Assembly: GCF_031143425.1 (NCBI RefSeq)
Contig: NC_090450.1
Coordinates: 169,501,486 to 169,565,485, forward strand
Direction: 5' to 3'
Origin: Pleurodeles waltl
Lineage: Eukaryota > Chordata > Amphibia > Caudata > Salamandridae
DNA: 64,000 nucleotides
In this document: in pieces, positions 11,806-22,626 of the stretch
Layout of the letters: every line of letters begins with the position of its first letter
Numbering within the stretch: position 1 is the first letter of the stretch
Notes under the pieces: model-generated
Told to the model about the DNA's origin: nothing
Database searches by the model: none
Seen by the model: the letters and a program-made list of their open reading frames with translations, nothing else
Program-made: the position numbers and the translations under genes

Positions 11806-12154
11806 CACCCTTGAAACCTCAATAATATTGGAGTCAGTCAATGATTGTGAACTTTGTATTGTCAATTACAGTGTTATGGTCAACATACCAATGTCACACA
11901 TTACAAGCCTTTCAAGGGTGCAAGCTGTTGACACGTAGGTTACCACATTACTGAAAATGAAATGGAAGGGAACAACTCAGTTACCAAATAGTGAGTGAAA
12001 TGTAGGTACAGGATAGAGGTAGACGTGTGAAATGTAATATAATGTGAAACATGAAATTGTACTCACCTGTGTCTCATTGAAAATATTGCTGTATGACTGA
12101 CTCCCTGTTGTTGTTTTCATCTTCATCAGCTTCATCCTCATCACTGTCCACAGG
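11806..12154. other. Region between convergent SANT1 and transposase genes
   Basis: This is the tail-to-tail region. On the minus strand, after the premature stop at 12155-12157, the transposase frame continues as an acidic tail (DSDEDEADEDENNRESV) to a stop near 12083. A CAG/GTGAGT donor-like site follows, so a further 3' exon is possible. Nothing else is recognisable. Confidence 0.4.
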
Positions 12155-13106
12155 CTACACAGGCTCAACCGCTTCAACAACACCGTCATCTGGATCATCC
12201 TCCTGCAGAAAAGGCACCTGGCGTCGCAATGCCAAGTTATGGAGCATGGAGCAGGCGATGATGATGTCGTACACCTTCTTCGGTGAGTAGAATAGGGACC
12301 CACCTGTCATATGGAGGCACCTGAACCTGGCCTTCAGGAGGCCGAAGGTCCGCTCGATCACCCTCCTAGGCCGCCCATGGGCCTCATTGTACCGTTCCTC
12401 AGCCCTGGTCCTGGGATTCCTCACTGGGGTCAGTAGCCAGGACAGGTTGGGGTAACCAGAGTCCCCCAATAGCCATGCACGGTGCCTCTGGAGTTCACCC
12501 ATCATATCAGGGATGCTGCTATTCCGCAGGATGTAGGCGTCATGCACTGAGCGAGGGAACATTGCATTTACCTGCGAGATGTACTGGTCTGCCAAACAGA
12601 CCATCTGGACATTCATGGAATGATAACTCTTCCTGTTCCTGTACACCTGTTTATTCCTGCGGGGGGACCAGAGCTACATGGGTCCCATCAATGGCACCTA
12701 TGACGTTGGGGATATGTCCAAGGGCATAGAAGTCACCTTTCACTGTTGGCAAATCCGCCACCTCAGGGAAAATGATGTATCTCCTTACGTGTTTCAGCAG
12801 GGCAGACAACACTCTGGACAACACGTTGGAAAACATAGGCTGGGACATCCCTGATGCCAAGGCCACTGTTGTCTGAAAAGACCCACTTGCAAGGAAATGG
12901 AGCACTGACAGCACATGCACGTCAGGGGGGATTCCAGTCGGATGGCGGATTGGTGACATCAGGTCTGGCTCCAACTGGGTGCATAGTTCCTGGATTGTGG
13001 CACGGTCAAACCGGTAGGTCACGATGACATGTCGCTCTTCCATTGTCAACAGGTCCACCAGCGGTCGGTACACCGGCGGATTCCGCCATCTTCCAATATG
13101 TCCCAA
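12155..13106 (-). pseudogene. PIF/Harbinger DDE transposase, frameshifted
   Basis: Transposase of the DDE_Tnp_4 type, which cuts and joins the transposon ends in the nucleus. Minus strand, start at 13106 (MGHIGRWRNPPVYRPLVDLL). An N-terminal helix-turn-helix-like region (RFDRATIQELCTQLEPDLM, then SVLHFLASGSFQTTVA) precedes the catalytic core. The first Asp is in GAIDGTHV (12687-12689), the second in GDSGYPN (12461-12463) and the Glu in RRVIERTFGLLKARFR (12353-12355), giving a 36-residue D-to-E spacing. The frame breaks near 12655 just after the first Asp: a 2-base loss (or equivalent) moves the rest into the frame of 12155-12646. A second defect is a TAG at 12155-12157 beside a short CCTGTG duplication. 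It is convergent with SANT1 and divergent from SANT2. Confidence 0.85.
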
Positions 13107-13580
13107 CTGACTGTGCCTAAGAAGGACAACAGCGAAGAAACTGTCAGCATTCCTCCAGGTATGTACCCACAGTCACACACAAGACTACAACAGACAATTA
13201 ACCCATCCGGGAAAGGTATTGAGTGTAGGCCTCGGTATGTGTGACGCAGTAGTAATTGAAGCCATGTGGGCCCCTGAAATGGCGGCTGCCTGACCTCTAA
13301 ACTGGGACAATGGAATTGTGGGGTAACTGCGCTGGCGTTGGACACCGTCGCGGTAGGTGGTCGTAGAGCGTGGCGCAATGCTGCATTGGTTAACATTGGA
13401 CCCTATGGGTCCCAGGAGCCAATGAACAGGTGCGCTGGCGGTGATGATGCGCACCGCTGCGGACGTCACTGCCGCGGACGTCACCACCATTTTCTATCTC
13501 TTCAATCACTAGATACCTGACCTTCGACAGGAGAGGACCTACACTGCTAGTGCTGCTGTGACCTCGGTCTGGAAGCGACA
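13107..13580. promoter_or_regulatory. Divergent intergenic region between transposase and SANT2
   Basis: Head-to-head genes leave this 474-bp spacer, the natural place for a bidirectional promoter. It contains CCAAT in both orientations (ATTGG at 13385 and 13395, CCAAT at 13419). Two copies of GACGTCAC (13462-13469 and 13477-13484), 15 bases apart, resemble the CRE/ATF core. An inverted pair GGTGCGC/GCGCACC lies between about 13430 and 13455. No TATA box is obvious. The promoter role is inference. Confidence 0.45.
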
Positions 13581-16500
13581 AAGGCTGCTGCGTCTGGGGA
13601 AAGGGCCCCTGCCTTCACTGCACAGGAGTTGGAGAAACTTGTGGATGGGGTCCTTCCACAGTATACGCTACTCTACGGTCCTCCAGACCAACAGGTTAGT
13701 ACACAGGGATCACGTTGTATGGGCTAGGCCTGGGTGGAGAGGGCTGGGTGGATGAGGGAAGGGGGCAGAGTACATAGAACAGTCATGCATGGGGATGAAT
13801 GGGCCACAGGGATAGAGTTGGGAGGGGGCCAATTACAACGACGGTGCTGTAGGTAATGACTGTTCCTCTTTCCTTGTGCATGTCATTTAGGTCAGCGCCC
13901 ACCAGAAGAGGGACATTTGGCGTGCCATCGCCAAGGAAGTCCGGACCCTGGGGGCCCACCAGAGACGGGGCACCCACTGCCGGAAGAGATGGGAGGACAT
14001 TCGCCGCTGCAGCAAGAAGATGGCGGAGGCTCAGCTGGGGATGGCCCCCCAACGTGGGAGGGGTGCCCATCGCACTATGACCCCCCTGATGTTCCGGATC
14101 CTAGCGGTGGCCTACCCGGAGTTGGATGGGCGCTTAAGGACATCACAGCAGACACAAGGGGGTGAGTACAACCTCATCCTATGGACTGTGCGTGCAGTGG
14201 AGCTGTCTGGGTGGGGGTGGTGGGCTGTGGGTGTCCCTAGGCCAGGGCGAGTTAGGTAGGCAAGGCCCCTCTGTTATGTAGGTCATGTGGCAATCTACCC
14301 CAGCTCAAAAAAAGGCAAATTGATGTATAGTTGCCCCTTTGCCATCCATGTGGGCAGATTTCTACCATTGCCATGTAGGCCATATCCCAGAAATTGAATG
14401 TGCAGAGGGCAGGAGCACGGCGTAATGCAGGGGCCTGCTGCGTTTGTCTTGTCCGCCAACGGTAGCGGTATGCCATGCACTAAAACTCTCTTTATTCTGT
14501 CTCCACCCTTTTTCTGCTCTCCCTGTCCTTCTGTACATCAGCATCAACAGGCGGAGGTACAGTGGCACTGGAGCACAAGGGAGCTGCATCCCACATGGCC
14601 ATGGAGGGCCACACCACAGACTCTGAATTCACCAGTGGGACGGAGGGCGAGAGGAGCTTCACGTCGGCCACGGGATCACCAAACAGCGACTCGGACTCGT
14701 CCGCCGATGGGAGCTCCCCTGTGGTGGCGGCACCATCTGTGCACCCCACTTCTACAGGTACAGCCGCCACCTCCCCTACCAGCACCGCCCTCCCAGCAGC
14801 CCCTCAGCGTTCGCCCCGTGCCCGCTCACCCAGGAGGGTGGGCATCACCTTCGCCCCAGGCACCTCAGGCCCTGCCCCAGTCACCCCAGCTGCCCTCAGT
14901 GAGGAGGCCATTGACCTCCTCAGGTCACTCACTGTTGGGCAGTCTACCATTGTGAATGCCATCCAGGGTGTAGAACGAGAGTTGAAACACGGTAATGCAT
15001 TCCTGGAAGGCATTCATTCTGGTCAGGCTGTACTTCAGCGAACCCTGCAATCTCTGGCCTCAGCACTGATGGCAGCCATTGTCCCTGTGTCCAGCCTCCC
15101 CCCTCCAACTTCCTAAACCCAGACCCAATCCCCTGTACCCCAGCCCATCCCAAGCACACCTACAGACCAGCATGCACACAAGTCAACACACACAAGTAGC
15201 TCAAGCAAACATAGGCACCACACACACCACAGGCACTCACAAAAGCATCAGACCCATACAGACACAGCAACATCCACTGTCTCCACTGTGTCCCCCTCCT
15301 CCTCTTCTCCCTCCTCCCTCCCAGTGTCGTCTACACACACACCTGCATGCACCACATCTACAGGCACTAGGACTCGCACCAGGACACCCAGCACCACAAG
15401 CCGCTCACCTGCACTCACCACCTCCACTGCCATATACACGCCCCCTGTGTCCTCTCCCAGTGTGTCTGTGACGTCCCCTCCCAAAGTACACAAACGCCGG
15501 CAATCACTCACCCAACATCCATCCACCTCACGTCAGCCTCCAGTACCTGCACCCAAAACAGCTAAAGTGACACCTCCTACAACTACCTCCTCTTCCTCCA
15601 CTCCCAGAGCCCCTCCAGCTACCCATCCCAGTGTACGTCAGAAACTGTCCCTATGTCAAATTGACCTTTTTGTCCCCACCCCCTCCCTCCAATTCATCAG
15701 TCCTGTCGTAGCGCCTCAGCCAAAAAGCCTCCAGTACCAGTGGTGCGTGTGCCAGGTTTTTGGAGTGCCCCGTCCACCAGGGCAGGCAGTAGGACCCGGA
15801 GCCAAGGTACTGTCAGCCCACCCCCTGTAAAGGCTCTGAAATTGGAGAGTGGACGACGGGACCGTGTCAAGACTCCTGGTGGGACAAACAGTGCAATGGG
15901 ATCCAAGGCGATTGGTGAGTCATCTGTAACTCAAAAGAAGGTGGGGAAGGTCCTGAGGAAGTCTCCCCAACCTGTTGTGAGTGTCACAGCGGAGAAGTGC
16001 GCCATCATTTCCGGCGGTCCAGACACAACCGCCAGCACTGTCGTTACTGGTCAGGAGACCACCGCCAGAGTCATAGCCCAGGAGGGCTCAAGTATCGTCA
16101 CTGGTCCAGAGACCACCGCCAGAGTCATAGCCCAGGAGGGCTCAAGGATCGTCACTGGTCCAGAGACCACCGCCAGAGTCATAGCCCAGGAGGGCTCAAG
16201 TATCGTCACTGGTCCAGAGACCACCGCCAGAGTCATAGCCCAGGAGGGCTTAAGTATCGTAACTGGTCAGGAGACCACCGCCAGAGTCATAGCCCAGGAG
16301 GGCTCAAGTATCGTCACTGGTCCTGAGACCACCGCCAGAGTCATAGCCCAGGATTGCTCAAGTATCGTCACTGGTCCAGAAACCACCGCCAGAGTCATAG
16401 CCCAGGAGGGCTCAAGTATCGTAACTGGTCAGGAGACCACCGCCACCGCCAGAGTCACAGCCCACAAGGGCCCAAGTATCGTTACTGGTCCAGAGACCAC

Positions 16501-16947
16501 CGCCAGAGTCATAGCCCAGGAGGGCCCAAGTATCGTTACTGGTCCAGAGACCACCGCCAGAGTCATTGCCCAGGAGGGCCCAAGTATCGTTACTGGTCAG
16601 AAGACCACCACCACCGCCGGAGTCACAGCCCAGGAGGGCTCAAGTCTCGTCACTGGTCCAGAGGCCACCGCCAGAGTCATAGCCCAGGAGGAGGCTCAAG
16701 TATCGTCACTGGTCCAGAGACCACCGCCAGAGTCATAGCCCAGGAGGGCTCAAGTATCGTAACAGGTCAGGAGACCACCGCCAGAGTCACAGCCCAGGAG
16801 GGCCCAAATATCGTTACTGGTCCAGAGACCACCGCCAGAGTCATAGCCCAGGAGGGCCCAAGTATCGTTACTGGTCAGGAGACCACCGCCACCACCGGAG
16901 TCACAGCCCATGAGGGTCCAGAATCCCACAGCCCCGCTGGGCAATGA
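13581..16947 (+). pseudogene. Harbinger Myb/SANT-like protein 2 with Ser/Thr-rich and 18-residue repeat tail (three exons)
   Basis: Exon 1 (to 13694) reads GERAPAFTAQELEKLVDGVL; no ATG lies in frame upstream before a stop, and AAG at 13581 sits where a start would be expected. A GTTAGT donor and an ATTTAG acceptor give exon 2 (13891-14161), the SANT core: KRDIWRAIAKEVRTLG, then RKRWEDIRRCSKKMAEAQ, then MTPLMFRILAVAYPELDGRL. The phase-1 junction to exon 3 (14551) is exact. Exon 3 is Ser/Pro-rich, then has a helical segment (SEEAIDLLRSLTVGQ...LQRTLQSLASALMA), and stops at TAA 15114-15116. The same frame stays open beyond it to 15720 as a Ser/Thr/Pro-rich region. A one-base loss in an A-run near 15722 shifts it into the frame that encodes the repeats (16040-16920). 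A further shift lies near 16690, and the frame ends at TGA 16945-16947. I infer one long ancestral protein; a shorter protein ending at 15116 is the alternative. Confidence 0.65.
16040..16920 (+). repeat. 54-bp coding tandem repeat (16 units of 18 residues)
   Basis: About sixteen units of 54 bp encode variants of IVTGPETTARVIAQEGSS. Some units have VTGQE, TAHKGP or an extra Thr-Ala or Thr-Thr pair. The length is a multiple of three, and the frame is kept across twelve units before a 2-base change near 16690. Each unit contains ACCACCGCCAGAG, which carries the CCGCC core also common at the transposon ends. Confidence 0.9.
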
Positions 16948-16952
16948 TGGAA

Positions 16953-17107
16953 CGTCATGCCACACACCAATGTCCAGTGTGGAGTTCGTCATGCCACACA
17001 CCAACGTCCAGTGTGGAGTTCATCATGCCACACACCAACGTCCAGTGTGGAGTTCGTCATGCCACACACCAACGTCCAGTGTGGAGTTCGTCATGCCACA
17101 CACCAAT
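16953..17107 (+). repeat. 34-bp tandem repeat
   Basis: Units start at 16957, 16991, 17025, 17059 and 17093, an exact 34-base period. The core is ATGCCACACACCAACGTCCA followed by GTGTGGAGTTCGTC. It lies directly after the stop of the SANT2 frame. Confidence 0.9.
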
Positions 17108-17116
17108 ATCCATACC

Positions 17117-17335
17117 AGAACCGCCATGGCAAAGCACCGCTGAACAGGGCAAAGACCGCCATGGTGAAGACCGCTGAACAGGGCAAAGACCGCCATGGCT
17201 AAGCACCGCTGAACAGTCCATAGCCAGCCATGGCAAAGCACCGCTGAACAGTCCATAGCCAGCCATGGCAAAGCACCGCTGAACAGGGCAAAGACCGCCA
17301 TAGTGAAGACCGCTGAACAGGGCAAAGACCGTGTG
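17117..17335 (+). repeat. 34-35-bp tandem repeat with CCGCTGAACAG core
   Basis: CCGCTGAACAG recurs at 17137, 17171, 17206, 17241, 17276 and 17310, a period of 34 to 35 bases. Alternate units carry GGCAAAGACCGCCATGG or TCCATAGCCAGCCATGG. Open frames on either strand across it are by-products of the repeat. Confidence 0.88.
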
Positions 17336-17479
17336 GGTATGAATAGTCCGGCACATCAGGCATCCTTCTCCAATGTGCAACTGGGACTGTGACAGGACAT
17401 GTACTTTCACGGGGAGACTCATCCAGTGTGGGCACCAGTCCCACCCAGTACCAGTAGAGAACTGCATCTACCTGCGAAG

Positions 17480-17830
17480 ATGTGTCTTTGCACTCCCCAG
17501 GATGGCACAGTGGGCAACCCACCCACTGTAGAGAGTTGAGAGACTGTGGCTTTGCACTCCCCAGGATGTAACAGTGGGCAAGCCACCCACTTGTGAGACT
17601 TGAGAGACTGTGGCTTTGCACTCTCCAGGATGTAACAGTGGGCAAGCCACCCACTTGTGAGACTTGAGAGACTGTGGCTTTGCACTCCCCAGGATGTAAC
17701 AGTGGGCAAGCCACCCACTGTAGAGACTTGAGAGACTGTGGCTTTGCACTCCCCAGGATGTAACAGTGGGCAAGCCACCCACTGTAGAGACTTGAGAGAC
17801 TGTGGCTTTGCACTCCCCAGGATACATCAA
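17480..17830 (+). repeat. 64-bp tandem repeat
   Basis: TTTGCACTC recurs at 17487, 17551, 17615, 17679, 17743 and 17807, an exact 64-base period. The unit includes CCAGGATGTAACAGTGGGC and AGACTTGAGAGACTGTGGC. Minus-strand open frames of up to 223 codons here arise from the repeat. Confidence 0.92.
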
Positions 17831-18699
17831 TGGGCATGGAGCCCCGTCGTGGATCTGGCTTCGCATTCATGGGGCTGTGGTGCCCCCCCTTCCCTTCCCC
17901 CTGAGGTGCCTGTATTGTTTCTATCTGATGCCCCGGCAGTGTTCTCTCGGATTTTGGTCAGGTATCTATTGTGGGCGTCGCCCATGCATCTTTGGACTGT
18001 TGGTGCACGGATATTGTTGTGTACATATCTGCACTACTTCTTGTATTGTACATTTATTTGTGACAGATTTCGTGATATGTATATATCCGTATATTTTTTA
18101 ATGAGTAGTATATTGGCACAATGCAAAGTTTGACCGCTATTCGCTTTGTCTTTGCATTCTTCCAGGGGGATTGTGGGTTGTTACTGTGATATTTTTGACT
18201 GCATTGGTGTGTATGTTGTGATATGTGAGGGTGGGGGTGTTTGGTGGGTGTCCCCGTAACTTTTGCCTCCCCCCTCCCCCGTGTCGTAGGTGCTGTACTC
18301 ACCGGTATGTTCTGCGCCTACGTCGCTGTTGGTCGTAGATGAGCAGGAATGCAAGGGCAGGTAAGATTTGTAGTTCCGGCTCCATGGTGTCCTCGTTCCT
18401 CGTGGGATGTGTTGAGGTGAGCGTTTTCCCATAGCACAAGCTGTTTCCGCCGTGTTTTTATCCATGATGAATCCGCCCCGGAAAAGGTGGCGGATTGGTG
18501 TGTTGTGATAGTGTGGGCTGTACATTGTCTTCCGTCTGTCTGTTGGCAGTGACCGCCGCGCTGTTTGTCTGTACCGCCGTGGCGGGCGATGTGTTAAAGT
18601 GGCTGTCTTAGTTGGCGGTTTCCGCCAGGGTCGTAATTCCCTTTTTTTGTCCGCCGGCCTGTTTGCGATATTACCGCGGCTTTAACACCGTCCGCCAGG
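17831..18699 (+). other. Harbinger 3' non-coding and right subterminal region
   Basis: 17831-18330 is T/G-rich sequence without a gene. 18340-18699 matches 1-309 and holds repeated CCGCC and GGCGG cores before the right TIR. Confidence 0.6.
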
Positions 18700-18717
18700 G
18701 TTGTAATGTCCACCTTT
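18700..18717 (-). repeat. Right TIR of Harbinger with TTT target duplication
   Basis: The complement of 18700-18714 reads GGTGGACATTACAAC and pairs with the left end. TTT at 18715-18717 repeats the left duplication. Its inner flank again holds repeated GGCGG and CCGCC motifs. Confidence 0.8.
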
Positions 18718-20017
18718 ATCCTCTATTCTTAGCATTCACTCATAACTTGCTTCTACCTAGCGCCCAACGCCGCAGTATGCAAACTCCGAGCCACAGAGGC
18801 AACCAGATCCTCAAACATTCAATTTAAAGGCACTGAATCTGTGCACACCAGAAGGGCACCAGAGCAACCATCCGAAGCAACAACACAGAAAAAGGCTTCA
18901 CCACAAAGAGGCCCTGGGGAAGCGAGGGGAGTGCTTGTTCCTAGCGCGCATCTGAAAAACAACAGAGGAACTCCACATGGAGTTTGCCTACATCTGTGCA
19001 CCGTGAGTGCGACATCCCATATCTGTGCATCATGAGTGAGCATCACAAAACCCTCAGACAGTATCAGAATTACACCCAACCTCTGGGCATTGTCAGTGTG
19101 CACCTCAAAAGTCAATGCGACCACTTCAATCACATCTGTGTGCAACTCAGAACTCAGGGGTGTCATCAGTGCCACGCACTCCCTTTCCCGTCAGGCAAGC
19201 AAACTGGGTCAGAGGTATTGGTGCACTTTGCATAAGCACCATTTGCCTCACATTGCTGCTGAATAAAAGTAAGGTTTCAGTAAATAACTCTGTATTGATC
19301 CTATTATGGTTTAAACGGGCCATTATTATTATTTTTTGCTCTCTCCGTAATGCTCTGTTTAGATTGCACACTGTATAGCTTTAGCAGATTTTGCATTTTG
19401 ACTGTTTTCACTTATCTTTTACACTGTTCGTGTGGTCAGCCATCGTTATCAGATGGCTCTTCAGCTTCCCAGTTCAGTTACTCTCCCCGTGCCGTCCCCC
19501 TCACCACTCCGACAACACTGCTTGTTTTCTTGGTATTCGTAATAACAATATTTAGAGCTGTTCGCGTCAGGTTCGTGTTAATGAGCATTAATTGGTAGCT
19601 GTACCAGTTAGCTACCAGGAACCAATCATATCAAAAGCTTTGTGTACTGCCGATCTGTAACTTTCTTCATTGGCCTTTCGCTTGAAAACCACATGTGCTT
19701 GGAAGCAGTTTGAAACTTGCCATGTTGTGCACATGTTTTAAAAGATACAATATATAACCTAGTATGCTGGAGGCTTAAATATCACACTATTTCTTTATGA
19801 GAAAGTATGGAAACCTTGAGGAGAAGGTGTGGTGTTATTTATGTGCACACACTTATCTGTCTTAAACAACATCTTAACACAAACTGTTTTGTAGAATTTT
19901 TATGCCTTGCAATTGGATCATGTTCCCACGGAATCAAATCTAGTAGTATTTTAAAAAACATTAACAAAACAAAATCTCAGTTGAAATCAATTATGCATCA
20001 GTTCATGTCATGCATAT
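18715..20017. other. Unassigned sequence right of the Harbinger element
   Basis: No gene is seen. An AATAAA at 19262-19267 within CTGCTGAATAAAAGTAAGG suggests the end of an LTR or retroelement transcript. From 19560 the sequence is AT-rich. It ends with CATAT at 20013-20017, the left duplication of the next element. Confidence 0.35.
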
Positions 20018-22392
20018 TGTAGGAGGCTGGCCTGGCTTATAGTGGGTACCTTGTGGTACTTACACCTTGTGCCAGCTACAGTTATCCCTTATTAGTAGAT
20101 TAGAAGTGTTCTAGCAGCTTAGTCTGATAGAGATAGCTATAGCAGAGCAGCTTAGGCTGAACTAGGAGACATGCAAAGCTCCTACTATACCACTTATATC
20201 ACTTAGCACTATATCATAAGAAACACAATACTCAGTTACTAAAAATAAAGGTACTTTATTTTAGTGACAATATGCCAAAAGTATCTCAGAGGATATACTC
20301 CCTTAGGAGGTAAGTAAAATACACAAAATACACACACAAACCAAAATCAGGTAAGTAAACAGTTAGAAAAGTAGTGCAAACACTGTAGAACACAATAGAA
20401 TGCAATAGGAGACAATAGGCCTATGGGCAACACAAACCATATACTCCAAAAGTGGAATGCCACAAATGGACCCCAGGCCTAGTGTAGTGTGTAGAGGGTC
20501 GCTGGGAGTGTAAGAAAACACTAAGGGTGTCCAAGATACCCCACCGAAGACCCAGAAAAGTAGGACTAAAGTGACCCACCTTCCCCAGAAACACATTAAA
20601 GTCGTGATACGAGATTCTGCAAAGACCACAACAGACTGCAAAGCACTGAAGACGGATTCTTGGACCTGAGGACCTGTAAAGGAAGGGGACCAAGTCCAAG
20701 AGTCACGAAAGTGTCCGAGAGGCAGGAGCCCACTAAACCCCGGATGAAGGTGCAAAATGGATGTCTCTGGGTGGAAGAAGCTGAAGATTCTGAACAACGG
20801 AAGATGCCAGGATCTTCTCTTTTGCACAGAAGATGTCCCACAGCGTGCTGGGGAATGCAGAGTTGTTTCCATGCAGAAATATTGCAAACAAGCCTTGCTA
20901 GCTGCAAAGGTCACAGTTAAAGAAAATGAGTGGTGCCGGGGCCCAGGAAGGACCAAGAGGTCGCCCCTTGGAGGAGGCGGCAGAGGGGGCACTCAGCAAT
21001 AGAGAGAGCCTATGCAGAAGCAGGCAGCACCCACAGAAGTAATTGAAAATGGGTTCAAGAAAACTGAGCATGGCAGTCATCTCAACACTACAAAGGAGGG
21101 TCTCACGAAGCCGGTTCAACTCAGTGAGTTGAGCAATGCAGGATGGAGTGCTGGGGACCTGGGCTGTGCTGTGCACAAAGGATTCCTTGCAAAAGTGCAC
21201 AGAAGCCCTAATCACGCAGTACACATTATTACTCTCTGGCGTGGGGAGGCAAGGACTTACCTCCACCAAATTTGGACAGATGGACCACTGGACTGTCGGA
21301 GTCACTTGGATCCAGCTCTTGTGTTCCAGGGACCACGCTTGCCATGGTGAGAGGGGACCCAGAGGATCGGTGAAGCAGACATTTGGTGCCTGCGTTACCA
21401 GGGGGAAGATTCCGTCGACCCACAGGAGAATTCTTCTTGGCTTTCAGTGCAGGGTGAAGGCAGACAGCCCTCAGAGCATGCCCCACCAGGAAACAGTTGA
21501 GAAAGCAGGCAGGATGAGGCGCTACAATGTTGCTGGTAGTCTTCTTGCTACTTTGTTGCGGTTTTGCAGGCATCAGTGGTCGATCCTTGGAATAAGTCGA
21601 AGAGGGAAGTGCAGAGGAACTCTGGTGAGCTCTTGCATTCGTTATCTGATGAGATACCCTCAGGAGAGACCCTAAATAGCCCTCAGAGGAGGATTGGCTG
21701 CAGAGAAAGGTAAGCACCTATCAGGAGGGGTCTCTGACGTCACCTGCTGACACTGGCCACTCAGAGGTGTCCATTGTGCCCTCATACCTCTGCATCCAAG
21801 ATGGCAGAGGTCTGGGACACACTGGAGGAGCTCTGGGCACCTCCCCTGGGGAGGTGCTGGTCATGGAAGTGGTCACCCCCCTTTCCTTTGTTCAGTTTCG
21901 CACCAGAGCAGGGCTGGGGGATCCCTGAACCGGTGTAGACTGGCTTATGAAATGAGGGCACCATCTGTGCCCTTCAAAGCATTTCCAGAGGCCCGGAGAG
22001 GATATGCCTCTAAGGCCCTTAACACTTATTTCTAAAGGGGGAAGGTGTAACACCCTCTCTCAGAGGAAATCCTTTGTTCTGCCTTCGTGGGACTGGGCTG
22101 CCCAGGCCCCAGGGGGGCAGAAACTGTCAACATCAGGACAGTGCGCGCTCTACGGGAGACGTAAATGCGAAAAGCCAGTCCTTATGCAAAGGCATATTTC
22201 ATGCATTGTGTCTCTATGCAGTATGTTAACTTTTTGCATTGCAGAGCTTCTACCTTGAAAAGTCATTAATGCTGTTTGTAATTCATTGTTCATTTGCAAG
22301 GCTTGTTTGCAGGACTACAGGGTGTGGTCCTTTATTCTAAGACCTTCTAGAAGTCTTTCCTGCAGCATGGTTGGGTGTGGCTCGTGGGCTCT

Positions 22393-22400
22393 ATATAAGG
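22393..22400 (+). promoter_or_regulatory. TATA box of the 5' LTR
   Basis: TATATAAG within GGCTCTATATAAGGGAG. The same box occurs in the 3' LTR at 28420-28427. The GC-box-like stretch found upstream in the 3' LTR is missing here. Confidence 0.65.
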
Positions 22401-22626
22401 GAGCCAGCCCAGCTCCATGTGCTCACTATTCAGAGGTCCCGGTGCAGAGCAGCAGCGTTTTCCAGAGTTCCTGTCCAGGAGGCCTATCCAGTTATTTCCA
22501 GGCCTGCCCCTGTTTCTTTGGTGATCTTCCAGTAGGGCGGTAAGGCGGAGGTCGGGTTAGGACCCCGACTCAGTTTCCAATGACACTCGATTTTTGGGCC
22601 TAAACTTGACTTCACGTGTGCGATTG

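Larger units (their letters stand above)
9492..18714 (+). mobile_element. Complete PIF/Harbinger DNA transposon, three genes
   Basis: The ends are GGGGGTCATTACAAC (9492-9506) and GTTGTAATGTCCACC (18700-18714). As inverted repeats they match at 13 of 15 positions. Both are flanked by TTT, a 3-bp duplication as expected for PIF/Harbinger. The element is 9.2 kb and encodes, in order, a Myb/SANT-like protein (+, 10087-11550), the DDE transposase (-, 12155-13106) and a second Myb/SANT-like protein (+, 13581-16947). Textbook Harbinger elements have two genes, so this is a larger arrangement. Both subterminal regions are dense in CCGCC/GGCGG. All three genes carry breaks, so the copy is not autonomous. 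A second, truncated copy occupies 1-309. Confidence 0.88.

Noticed and set aside
15997..16326. Arg/His-rich open frame in the 54-bp array
   Set aside because: It is an alternative frame of the 54-bp repeat; the frame joined to SANT2 explains the sequence better.
16953..17830. CRISPR-like array
   Set aside because: The repeats are contiguous without unique spacers, and the context is a eukaryotic transposon.
17199..17870. 223-codon minus-strand open frame with internal repeats
   Set aside because: It is produced by the 34/35- and 64-bp arrays; other frames over the same arrays are equally open.
20363..20992. 209-codon minus-strand open frame
   Set aside because: It lies antisense in a solo-LTR-like element with no homolog in the other copy and no motif.
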